Made by a program: the position numbers and the translations under genes. Of a DNA stretch of 64,000 nucleotides, positions 34,295 to 42,060 are shown in pieces. The notes under the pieces are model-generated. The model was given only the letters and a program-made list of their open reading frames with translations, searched no databases and was not told the origin of the DNA. Source of the DNA: UBA7398 sp964632545 (lineage in GTDB: Bacteria > Actinomycetota > Actinomycetes > Nanopelagicales > Nanopelagicaceae). The stretch's first letter is position 1, and each line of letters opens with the position of its first letter. The stretch lies in the NCBI GenBank assembly GCA_964632545.1, contig CAZWBQ010000004.1, positions 1 through 64,000 on the forward strand, in the 5' to 3' direction.

Positions 34295-35107
34295 TTATGC
34301 GGCGATTGGCGCTTTAGTTGGCTTGATATAGAGCGGAATGACCAGCCCAAGATAGCCAACCCAAAATAAGAGCTGCAACCACGAAGTTGTAGTATCGAAA
34401 CCGATGGTTCCTGCTAATAGCGCCCCAGGAATTGAATCTAGGGAAATCCAATTTGTCAGATCCCAAGCAAATGCATCCGGACCAGGGAGCGCGCCGAATT
34501 CTTGTAATTCATGGACGCCATAAGAAAGCACGCCGCCAGCAACCACAATTAAACCAACGCCAGTAATTAAGAAGAATTTTGCGAGATTTAATTTGATTGA
34601 TTGCTTATAAATGAGAACACCGAGCGCAATAGCTACAGCTAACCCAGCAGTTAAACCAATTGCTGGCGCGCTGTTACTAGAGACGGTTTTGAAATTTGAG
34701 TAAACAAAGAGCGCAGTCTCCAATCCTTCACGCGCGACCGCGAAAAAAGCAGCGCCAACTATTGCGAATTTGCCGAGCGATTGAGCTTGATCAATTTTGC
34801 CATGCAGCTCGCTCTTAAGATTTCGCGCGCTTCGTTTCATCCAGAAAACCATCCAGGTCACCATCGCTACCGCAACAATTGAGGTAGTGCCTGCAAATAG
34901 CGCTTCGCCCCGTGGCGTTAATTCATTCGAAGTGAAGGAGAGAAAAGCGCCAAATCCGAAACTTCCCAAAAGTGCCACAGCTACGCCGCTCCAAAGCGAG
35001 AGGAGTTGGTTTCTTCGGTTTGTCCGAATTAAGTATGCGACCAAAATTCCGACAATGAGTGAACCCTCTAAGCCCTCGCGGATGGCTATTAAGAAGGTAC
35101 TTAACAT
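34295..35107 (-). CDS. efeU: FTR1-family high-affinity iron permease (EfeU-like)
   Basis: FTR1/EfeU carries ferric iron across the membrane. The 270-residue protein has about seven membrane segments and both REGLE iron motifs, at residues 10-14 and 126-130. The partners EfeO and EfeB, common next to efeU, are absent here. AAGGAG lies 13-18 nt before the ATG. The inverted repeat at 35133 is a possible iron-dependent operator, although it does not resemble a DtxR/IdeR box. Confidence 0.9.
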   Translation of the reverse strand: MLSTFLIAIREGLEGSLIVGILVAYLIRTNRRNQLLSLWSGVAVALLGSFGFGAFLSFTSNELTPRGEALFAGTTSIVAVAMVTWMVFWMKRSARNLKSELHGKIDQAQSLGKFAIVGAAFFAVAREGLETALFVYSNFKTVSSNSAPAIGLTAGLAVAIALGVLIYKQSIKLNLAKFFLITGVGLIVVAGGVLSYGVHELQEFGALPGPDAFAWDLTNWISLDSIPGALLAGTIGFDTTTSWLQLLFWVGYLGLVIPLYIKPTKAPIAA

Positions 35108-35132
35108 GGCGCAAGCCTATAAGGAGTTAGGG

Positions 35133-35162
35133 GAATTACGCAACTTAAGTGTTGCGTAATTC
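35133..35162 (-). promoter_or_regulatory. Perfect 12-bp inverted repeat between RNase D and iron permease genes
   Basis: Arms GAATTACGCAAC (35133-35144) and GTTGCGTAATTC (35151-35162) flank a 6-nt spacer TTAAGT. The repeat starts 3 nt after the RNase D stop and ends 26 nt before the permease ATG. No T-run follows on either strand, so it is a weak terminator and a good operator candidate. Confidence 0.55.
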
Positions 35163-35165
35163 AGG

Positions 35166-36455
35166 TTACTCCGCTGCGCTAGTTTCTGGGATTTCAGGTT
35201 CGGGGATTAGCAGAGGTTCATCGTTGGTTAGACCTTGAGCGACTAATTCTGCGGTTAATTCGGCTTGCCAAGATCTCGCCCCAAAATTAATCATTCGTTC
35301 GAAGACTCGTGCGCCGTCGCCAATAAGGGCGGTATCGCTTTGACTGCTCCAGGCAATCCGCCTAATTATCTCAGGGGAGATTATATTTTCGGTTGGGATT
35401 GCTAACTCAATACCTAAATTAGCTACCGCAAATCGGGCATGTGTTAACCGAGCATATGGAATTGGAAATTTATCACGCCAAATTTTTACCGGAGGCATAG
35501 CATCTGTGAAGGATTTTGTTTCCGGTAGATCTGATTCTGCCAAATTTTGCGCTCGCTCAAGTGCGGCAAACCAAATTGGAAAATTACTTTTCTGTTCGTC
35601 ACTTCGGAGTCGATTTGAAATTGCGGGAATCGTTTTAAATTCGCCAAGTGATTTTGGTTTAGCTAAGGCGATTTCAATTATTAGCGCATCGTTTAAAACT
35701 TTTCCAGGAGCTAAATCTATATCCTTCGCAACTTCGTCGCGCGCAGACCAAAGCTCTCTAATAATTGCAAGGTCTCTGCGGTTCTTAATTTTATGCATTC
35801 CAGATGTGCGCCGCCAAGGTTCTTTGCGTGGCGGATTCGGCGGCGCTGCGAGAATTGCCGCAAAATCTGCTCTCGCCCAAGTTAATTTACCTTGGTCGTT
35901 TAATAACTTTTCAATTGCATCACGCAAATCAAGTAACACTTCGACATCAAGAGCGGCATAGTTAAGCCATTCAGGATGCAAAGGCCGGTAAGACCAATCG
36001 ACTGCGCTATGTTCTTTAGCAAGCGTTAAATCCAAAAGCGATTCTGTTAATGGACCTAATCCCACACGCTCGCAACCCGCTAAACGACCACCTAATTCAG
36101 TATCAAATAGTAGTTTCGGCTCAATCCCGAATTCGCGTAAGCAAGGCAGATCTTGAGTACTTGCGTGAATCACCCACTCGAAATCTGCAAGTGATCTATT
36201 TAAGTTTTCGATTAAAGATTTTGCAGCTGGCAGATTTGCCAACGGTATTGGATCAATCAAATGCAATCCGCCACCGTTACGCTTTATTTGAATTAGATAA
36301 GCGCGTTGGCTATATCGGTAGCCTGATGCCCGTTCTGCATCAATCGCAATTGGGCCAGCACCAGAAATAATCTCGGCTACCGCTTTTTCAAGTGCTTCAA
36401 CTGTCGAAATTATTCGTGGCGTGCCACCAACAGGCTTAAGTAAAGGTTTAGCCAT
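35166..36455 (-). CDS. rnd: Ribonuclease D-type 3'-5' exonuclease with HRDC domain
   Basis: RNase D trims 3' ends of tRNA and other RNAs. The start ATG at 36455 overlaps the DUF3000 stop by one base (TAATG) and gives MAKPLLKPVGGTPRIIST; a longer open frame upstream is not used. The 429-residue protein has the DEDD exonuclease motifs: IDAERASGYRY near 46, HASTQDLPCL near 112 and LNYAALDVEVLLDL near 175. An HRDC domain follows around 220-300, then a C-terminal domain. It corresponds to Rv2681 beside DUF3000 (Rv2680). Confidence 0.92.
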   Translation of the reverse strand: MAKPLLKPVGGTPRIISTVEALEKAVAEIISGAGPIAIDAERASGYRYSQRAYLIQIKRNGGGLHLIDPIPLANLPAAKSLIENLNRSLADFEWVIHASTQDLPCLREFGIEPKLLFDTELGGRLAGCERVGLGPLTESLLDLTLAKEHSAVDWSYRPLHPEWLNYAALDVEVLLDLRDAIEKLLNDQGKLTWARADFAAILAAPPNPPRKEPWRRTSGMHKIKNRRDLAIIRELWSARDEVAKDIDLAPGKVLNDALIIEIALAKPKSLGEFKTIPAISNRLRSDEQKSNFPIWFAALERAQNLAESDLPETKSFTDAMPPVKIWRDKFPIPYARLTHARFAVANLGIELAIPTENIISPEIIRRIAWSSQSDTALIGDGARVFERMINFGARSWQAELTAELVAQGLTNDEPLLIPEPEIPETSAAE

Positions 36456-37036
36456 TAGCGACGATTTTGCCCGAGTGAGCGCACACCTTCCGGAAGTGGC
36501 GATAGCCCTGATGTAACTGCCAACAATTCCATCCAAGCTTTTGCATGCAGCATTAATTGTGATGGTTCAGTGGGAGTCCATGATGCTCGAATTTCAATCT
36601 CGGAATCATCATCTGTACCAACGAGTTGGCCAAATGATTTGCTGGCAACTCTAGTAACTGTTCCGCTTGGCGCGCGAAATTCCGCTCCGGCTTTTGATAG
36701 GGATTCCAAGAACCAGGACCAACCAACTTCGGCAAGCATCGGATCGTTAGCCATATCAGAATCTATTGCGGCTCGTACAAAAGTTACGCAACGAAAATTT
36801 CCATCCCATGCTTCTTGACCTTCTGGGTCTAACAATAAAACAAATCTTCCAGTTGCAACATCGTCATTTTCATCTAGCGCAACATCGCCAACAACTGCAT
36901 ACGCACGCGGCGCCAATTTTTGCGGAGCTGGAACTTCTTCTAATTCAACTTCAGAGCGAGGTACATAAGTTTCCATCTGAAGTACAAAATCATCAAAATA
37001 CTTATCGTATTTAGTGAATTTGAATGGCTGGGTCAC
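36455..37036 (-). CDS. DUF3000 protein
   Basis: DUF3000 is an actinobacterial family of unknown function found next to RNase D. The protein keeps the core ELEEVPAPQKLAPRAYAVVGDV, the GRFVLLLDPEGQEAWDGNFR segment and a C-terminal LHAKAWMELLAV motif. I chose the GTG at 37036 (193 residues); TTG at 37066 and Met near residue 21 are alternatives. No strong ribosome binding site is visible for any of them. It is divergent from the DMT permease gene. Confidence 0.85.
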   Translation of the reverse strand: MTQPFKFTKYDKYFDDFVLQMETYVPRSEVELEEVPAPQKLAPRAYAVVGDVALDENDDVATGRFVLLLDPEGQEAWDGNFRCVTFVRAAIDSDMANDPMLAEVGWSWFLESLSKAGAEFRAPSGTVTRVASKSFGQLVGTDDDSEIEIRASWTPTEPSQLMLHAKAWMELLAVTSGLSPLPEGVRSLGQNRR

Positions 37037-37093
37037 TAGATAAGGGTAAAAGTAAGTAGCTACCAAATAAGGGAGGCGCGAGCGGTAACCTTT

Positions 37094-37939
37094 GTGGTTA
37101 TGGGATCACTATTAGCGCTGCTTTCAAGTGTGCTCTGGGGCACTGCGGATTTTTTTGGCGGTAATCTTGCTAAGCGCTTTAAATCAATTGCGGTTACCGG
37201 AGTTTCGCAATCAATTGGTTTGGTCTTTGCTCTGACAATTGTTTTACTGACTAGTTCGTATGTAGCACCAAATCTTGATTGGAACGGATATTTTTTACCT
37301 GGAATTATTGCGGGGATTGCTGGTTTTTTAGGGCTAACTTCTTTTTATGCAGGGTTAGCAACAGGGCGCATGGGAGTTGTCTCACCAATTAGTTCTCTTG
37401 GTGCGCTAATTCCTTTTACGGTTGCTCTAATTGGCGGAGAACGACCAATCAAATTGCAATTAATAGGCATGGTGATTGCATTGCTTGGTGGCTTCTGCGC
37501 GAGTGGCCCTGAGTTAAATAATGGCCTTCCAGTAAAGCCACTTATTTTTGCGCTAGGTGCAACTTTTGGCTTTGGTATTGCTCTAACTTTTATGGCAAAA
37601 GGTTCACAAACTAGTCCGTTACTTACTATGACAATGATGCGAGTTACTTCAGTTTCAATCTGTATTTTGATAGCGCTTGGCTACAAACAAATCGGTGGTT
37701 TCAAAATAAAAGATTTGCCGATGTTAGCATTTATCGGGTTTGCCGATTTCTTGGCTAACTATTTATTGGGAGTTGCTACTACTAAAGGCTTAGTTTCAGT
37801 TGCGATGGTACTTGGCTCGCTCTTCCCAATAGTTACCGCAATATTAGCTTTTAAATTCTTGCATGAGCGATTACATAAAGTTCAGTACCTCGGAATTATA
37901 TTTGCAGTAATAGGCGTTGCCATGATTTCACTTGCTTAG
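37094..37939 (+). CDS. DMT-superfamily (EamA-type) permease
   Basis: A 281-residue protein with ten hydrophobic segments arranged as two EamA repeats (about 1-140 and 145-281). Such carriers export or import amino acids, sugars or metabolites; the substrate is unknown. The N-terminus LLALLSSVLWGTADFFGG is typical. Start GTG 37094 or ATG 37100. A GGTAACC half-site like those near fadA and fadD lies just upstream at 37084, though as part of no full palindrome. The 3' end overlaps the convergent RibD-like gene by 4 nt. Confidence 0.82.
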   Translation: MVMGSLLALLSSVLWGTADFFGGNLAKRFKSIAVTGVSQSIGLVFALTIVLLTSSYVAPNLDWNGYFLPGIIAGIAGFLGLTSFYAGLATGRMGVVSPISSLGALIPFTVALIGGERPIKLQLIGMVIALLGGFCASGPELNNGLPVKPLIFALGATFGFGIALTFMAKGSQTSPLLTMTMMRVTSVSICILIALGYKQIGGFKIKDLPMLAFIGFADFLANYLLGVATTKGLVSVAMVLGSLFPIVTAILAFKFLHERLHKVQYLGIIFAVIGVAMISLA

Positions 37940-38439
37940 TTGGCTCTTTTATATAATTGAAATTTTTCATCCGGCGTCAATTCTTCACTTATTAATTCGA
38001 AGTTTTGGATTAATTTACTAACTTCTAACTTATTTTCACCTTCCGAAATAGCCGATCTAGTAAGGGATAATTCGGTAATCCAAGGCAAGGCGGCCAATAC
38101 TAAATTTGCGCCACCTTCAATCAAAACCTTTTCACCAAATTCTTTCTGACATTTACCGATTGCCAGCTCCGGTGATAACTGCCACCAATTGAGCATCGGA
38201 TTAATTTTTAATGGCTCCGGAATAGATGCACTCCGTGAAATCACTACTAGAGGGATCGGGGTTTTTTGATAGGGCTCAGTTCTTGCGGTTTGGCCACCAA
38301 TTAGGATTACATCGAATTGCTGGCGCATTGCGTGAAAATTTCTTCGGTCAGCGGGTGAACTTAACCCGTTTGAGCGGCCATTTAGAGTGGTTTGGCCAGA
38401 AATGCCAATAACTAGATTTGCTCGAACAATTTGGCTCAC
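37936..38439 (-). CDS. RibD C-terminal / dihydrofolate-reductase-like protein
   Basis: This 167-residue protein has the RibD-C/DHFR-like fold: IGISGQTTLNGRSNGLSSPADRR near the N-terminus, a DVILIGGQTARTEPY motif near 44-58 and VLIEGGANLVLAAL near 105, which fits NADPH binding. It is shorter than typical RibD-C proteins (about 220-250 residues). A family member (Rv2671) sits at the same place in M. tuberculosis. The substrate may be a pyrimidine or pterin, but this is not certain. Convergent with the DMT permease. Confidence 0.75.
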   Translation of the reverse strand: MSQIVRANLVIGISGQTTLNGRSNGLSSPADRRNFHAMRQQFDVILIGGQTARTEPYQKTPIPLVVISRSASIPEPLKINPMLNWWQLSPELAIGKCQKEFGEKVLIEGGANLVLAALPWITELSLTRSAISEGENKLEVSKLIQNFELISEELTPDEKFQLYKRAN

Positions 38440-38492
38440 CGCCCCACGATATCTATCAAATTCATGTCAGTGGTGGGTCGTACCATTTTCAT

Positions 38493-38684
38493 ATGATCAT
38501 AAATTGCGAAACCTGCACGATGCGAGATATTGCTTGCCATGATTGCGTTATCTCGGTATTGCTAAACCCAATTCCAAAGGCCCAACAGGAGCTCTCCGAA
38601 CCTGAGAGTTCGGCAATCGCACTTCTTTCCTCGCGTGGCATGGTCCCGCCGCTCCGGTTTGGCGATAATTCACAGGCAATTTGA
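38493..38684 (+). CDS. Small Cys-rich actinobacterial protein
   Basis: From ATG at 38493 the protein is 63 residues, opening MIINCETCTMRDIACHDCVI. Four cysteines at positions 5, 8, 15 and 18 form a compact C-x2-C-x6-C-x2-C cluster that probably binds a metal. The C-terminus contains LSSRGMVPPLRF. I recall similar short proteins next to NlpC/P60 genes in Streptomyces and relatives. Function is unknown. The open frame continues upstream to 38418, but that part would overlap the divergent RibD-like gene. Confidence 0.7.
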   Translation: MIINCETCTMRDIACHDCVISVLLNPIPKAQQELSEPESSAIALLSSRGMVPPLRFGDNSQAI

Positions 38685-38730
38685 CGTTCTCGGCTTGAGC
38701 TTGAAGGCACAACCTCGTTAGCCTCTTTTG

Positions 38731-39744
38731 GTGAGAACATCAACGGCAGCACGTATTTTGGCAACGCTGCTAAGTGGGGCGCTTGCAATAACTTTAACCC
38801 CGAGCGCAACTGCAGCCAACTTAAAAGATGTTCAAGCGAAGGTCGAAGCGCTACAGGAAGAAGCGGCCATGGCGGCCGAAGGAGCCCAAGCCGCAAAGGT
38901 CGAATTATCAAAATTAAATAAAACGCTAAAGTCGGTACAACAAAAAGCTGCTACTCAACAAGGGAATGTAAGCGAGCTTCAAAAATCGCTTAGCGCAATT
39001 GCAATTGCACAATATAAATCTGGCGGGTTAAGTCAGAGCCTTGAACTACTTTTTTCTTCAGATCCAACGCTCTTTTTGTCATCAGCTGGCTCACTTGAAG
39101 CGATAACGCGAAAAAAATCTATTCAACTTAGACAATTCACGGCAGCGACTCAACGCCTGACTGCAACTACGCTTACTGTAAATGACAAATTATCTTTAGT
39201 AAAAGCAACACAGGCGAGGCTAACTGCTGAAATGAATGCAGCCCAGAGCAAATTAGCGCAAGCGGAGGAGCTGCTCGCAAAACTAGAAAAAGCCGATCGC
39301 GAACGGATTTTAGCGGCGCAACAAGCTTCTGAAGATGCCGATCAAAAAACTTCACTCGCGGATGCCGCTAGCGCAAATAATATTTCAGGTCGTGCTGGAA
39401 TCGCACTTAGATATGCGCTAAAGCAGATAGGTGATCGCTATGTATTTGGCGCAGCTGGCCCAGTTAAATGGGATTGCTCAGGTTTAACGATGCGTGCATT
39501 TGAAGCTGCTGGGGTTTCGCTTCCACACTCAGCGAGAGCGCAGGCGCATTATGGTAAATCAATCCCACAAAATAAAATGCTTCCTGGCGATTTGGTTTTC
39601 TTCGGTAAACCAATTTCGCATGTAGGAATTTATTTGGGCGGCGGGAAAATGGTGCACGCACCACGCCCAGGCTCTCGCGTTAAAGTAGTAAGTTTTGGTG
39701 GCAGTCTTGGTTCAAAACGATTTGCAGGAGCTCGCCGTTTATAA
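38731..39744 (+). CDS. NlpC/P60 peptidoglycan endopeptidase (RipA/RipC-like)
   Basis: Secreted enzyme that cuts peptidoglycan stem peptides during cell separation. The protein (337 residues from GTG 38731, TTG 38728 possible) has a signal peptide ending near ATAAN, a coiled-coil region (about 30-205) and a C-terminal NlpC/P60 domain with catalytic Cys in KWDCSGLTMRAF, the His in ISHVGIYLG and the second His in MVHAPRPGS. The coiled coil is thought to auto-inhibit such enzymes. Its neighbour pimB overlaps the 3' end. This order (P60, PimB', FadD) is the mycobacterial Rv2190c-Rv2187 order. Confidence 0.9.
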   Translation: MRTSTAARILATLLSGALAITLTPSATAANLKDVQAKVEALQEEAAMAAEGAQAAKVELSKLNKTLKSVQQKAATQQGNVSELQKSLSAIAIAQYKSGGLSQSLELLFSSDPTLFLSSAGSLEAITRKKSIQLRQFTAATQRLTATTLTVNDKLSLVKATQARLTAEMNAAQSKLAQAEELLAKLEKADRERILAAQQASEDADQKTSLADAASANNISGRAGIALRYALKQIGDRYVFGAAGPVKWDCSGLTMRAFEAAGVSLPHSARAQAHYGKSIPQNKMLPGDLVFFGKPISHVGIYLGGGKMVHAPRPGSRVKVVSFGGSLGSKRFAGARRL

Positions 39745-40885
39745 CAATCAGAAAGTTCTATTAGTTACTAATGACTTTGGGCCACGAGCTGGGGGCATCG
39801 AAACTTTTATCATTGGCTTACTTGAGCGCATCCCGAAGGGATTAACCACTGTATACACATCAAATCAAGGCGATACTAAAGATTACGATGATTTTTGGCG
39901 GAAGGAATATGGCGTAAATGTAATTAGGGATCGTATGAAAGTTTTATTGCCAACCCCAAGAGTAAATAAAGCGGTAAAAGGTATCTTGAAATCTGAAAGT
40001 ATTGAAAGAGTTTGGTTTGGAACTGCTGCGCCACTTGCAGTAATGGCACCAATTTTACGAAAAGCAGGTGCAAAACATATTGTGGCAATGACCCAAGGAC
40101 ATGAAGTCTGGTGGGCAAAAATCTATCCGTTTAAATGGATCGTTAAATTTATTGCTCAAAAAGTCGATTTACTAACTTATTTAACTGATTACACTGGTAA
40201 CGCAATTTCTAAAGCATTGAGTAAAAAATCTAAATTTAAAATGGTCAAGATTCTTCCCGGAATTGATGTTTCACATTTTATCCCTAGTGAAAAAGACCTG
40301 GATTTAGCCAGCGAAATTGGGATTATGCACCGTCCAACTATTGTTTCGGTTGGCAGACTGGTTCATCGCAAAGGACAAGATCGATTAATTGAAGCGCTCC
40401 CTAAAATAATTCAACAAATTCCAGATGTTGCTTTGCTTCTGGTAGGTACAGGTCCGCATAAAGCTGAAATTGCAGCGTTAATTGGAAAACATGACGTTGA
40501 TAAACATGTCTTCTTTGCTGGAAGAATTAATCATGAAGAGTTGCCAAGATATTTTGCATTGGGAGATTTATTTGCGATGCCAGCTCGCAATAGATTAGCT
40601 GGATTAGAAGTTGAAGGTTTGGGCATTGTTTATTTAGAGGCAAGCGCATGCGGCATTCCTACAATTGTTGGAAATTCTGGTGGCGCAATTGAGGCGCTCA
40701 TAGACGGTAAATCTGGGCTACTGGTTGATGGAAATAGCGTTGATGAGATTGCGGCAGCGGCGATCAAAATTCTTACTGACCCTAAACTTAAAAAAGATAT
40801 GGGGGATTTTGGAAATAAGTGGGTAAACCAAGAATGGACGTGGGAGATATGGTCAAAAAGATTTAACGAAATTCTATTTAAGTAA
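39722..40885 (+). CDS. pimB: GT4 glycosyltransferase, PimB'-type phosphatidylinositol mannosyltransferase
   Basis: PimB' adds the second mannose to phosphatidylinositol monomannoside using GDP-mannose at the membrane's inner face. The protein has the N-terminal VLLVTNDFGPRAGGIETF motif, VGRLVHRKGQDRLIEAL near 220 and the GT4 signature GLEVEGLGIVYLEASACGIP near 300 with catalytic Glu. There is no ATG start; TTG at 39722 overlaps the endopeptidase stop by 23 nt and gives 387 residues. TTG 39695 is another option. Ino1 (51684) makes the inositol phosphate precursor. Confidence 0.85.
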   Translation: MQELAVYNNQKVLLVTNDFGPRAGGIETFIIGLLERIPKGLTTVYTSNQGDTKDYDDFWRKEYGVNVIRDRMKVLLPTPRVNKAVKGILKSESIERVWFGTAAPLAVMAPILRKAGAKHIVAMTQGHEVWWAKIYPFKWIVKFIAQKVDLLTYLTDYTGNAISKALSKKSKFKMVKILPGIDVSHFIPSEKDLDLASEIGIMHRPTIVSVGRLVHRKGQDRLIEALPKIIQQIPDVALLLVGTGPHKAEIAALIGKHDVDKHVFFAGRINHEELPRYFALGDLFAMPARNRLAGLEVEGLGIVYLEASACGIPTIVGNSGGAIEALIDGKSGLLVDGNSVDEIAAAAIKILTDPKLKKDMGDFGNKWVNQEWTWEIWSKRFNEILFK

Positions 40886-41488
40886 ACCCATTTTCCGTCC
40901 CAAATTTATAGCCTGCATCCGATTTTTTACTTCAAACTTTCGATAAATTGCAGCAATATGGGTTTTAATTGTTGATTCGCTAACGAAGAGATTTTGGGCC
41001 ATTTCTGCCACAGTCTCACCGAGTGGCAGTAATTCCAACACTTCAATTTCACGCCCAGTTAATCCATGTCGTTCTTTTTTAACAGCAAGCACATCGACCA
41101 TTCGTCTAGATGAAAATGAAAGCGGGGCTTTGGCGCAATAATGAATTGCCGCTATTACTTCGGTAATTGGGGAGATTTTTTCAACAAATGCGCTGGCTCC
41201 AGCATCCATGGATGCAATTATATATTCGGGTAAATCCGACATAGTTAAAACCACTATGCCGATAATTTTTGAATTTTTACGGACCCATCTAATAATGTCT
41301 AGACCACTTCCATCCGGTAGATGTAGATCTACAACGATTACATCTGGTGCATGATGCGCAATTTGAGCAAACGCCTCTTTTTTTGATGCAGCTTCACCAA
41401 CAACTTTTACATCTGGATCTTGGATAAGAGCGCGTTTTAACCCTTCACGGACAACGGCGTGATCATCAATAACAAGAACGCGCAGCAT
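40874..41488 (-). CDS. NarL/FixJ-family response regulator
   Basis: A 204-residue regulator with an N-terminal receiver domain (acidic pocket D8-D9, phospho-accepting D54 in VVDLHLPDG, Lys in FVEKISP near 107) and a C-terminal LuxR-type helix-turn-helix (LTGREIEVLELLPLGETVAEMAQ ... STIKTHIAAIYRKF). Its ATG overlaps the kinase stop by one base (TAATG), so the two are a two-component pair. The gene converges with pimB, overlapping it by 12 nt. Targets are unknown. Confidence 0.93.
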   Translation of the reverse strand: MLRVLVIDDHAVVREGLKRALIQDPDVKVVGEAASKKEAFAQIAHHAPDVIVVDLHLPDGSGLDIIRWVRKNSKIIGIVVLTMSDLPEYIIASMDAGASAFVEKISPITEVIAAIHYCAKAPLSFSSRRMVDVLAVKKERHGLTGREIEVLELLPLGETVAEMAQNLFVSESTIKTHIAAIYRKFEVKNRMQAINLGRKMGLLK

Positions 41489-42060
41489 TAGTTACACGGG
41501 ATTAGAAGTAGATAAGTTGTGCCGATGGTAGTTTCTATCTGTTTGATACTTGCGCCAATTCTGATTGCCCGGTTTTCAAGAATGTTCAAACCAAAATGCC
41601 CAGGTTTATTAATTAATTTGCCGCTGCCGTTATCTTGTAATTTAATTTCAATGTTTATATTGTCGGTGGTATATCTAAGCGAGAATTTGCTGGCGCCAGA
41701 ATGAGCAATTGAATTACTGACAATCTCCAAAACTATTTTCTTTACTTCACGATCGATCTCACTTGGAAATTTCGGAAGCGGTTCTGGCAAATCGAGTTCA
41801 ATTGCAGATTTTTGAAATTTATCTGCGATTAAGAGATTTATATCGTCATCATCATGATAGAGAGCTAAAATTTCATTTCGAACTGCGGCTGTTATTCTAG
41901 AATTTTCTAGTCGAATTTCCCTTAGTTCAGCGCGCAGCGTTGGGTCTAGCAGGGGATTCCCGATAATTGAATCAATTGCGTAACCAAGCGCAGCTAAATC
42001 TTGAACGGCGCCATCATGCAAATCTTGCGCAATTCTTAATTTTTCGCTGCCATTAGGCAA
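41488..42060 (-). CDS. Sensorless HisKA_3 histidine kinase
   Basis: A 190-residue soluble kinase with a HisKA_3 dimerisation box (RIAQDLHDGAVQDLAALGYAI, phospho-His15) and a C-terminal ATPase domain: EIVSNSIAHSGASKFSLR (N box), LQDNGSG (G1-like) and GHFGLNILENRAI (G2-like). No membrane segment or input domain precedes the kinase core, since the start is a TTG only eight bases inside the end of fadD. It is therefore coupled to fadD and to the following regulator. It may sense a cytoplasmic signal through a partner. Confidence 0.88.
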   Translation of the reverse strand: MPNGSEKLRIAQDLHDGAVQDLAALGYAIDSIIGNPLLDPTLRAELREIRLENSRITAAVRNEILALYHDDDDINLLIADKFQKSAIELDLPEPLPKFPSEIDREVKKIVLEIVSNSIAHSGASKFSLRYTTDNINIEIKLQDNGSGKLINKPGHFGLNILENRAIRIGASIKQIETTIGTTYLLLIPCN

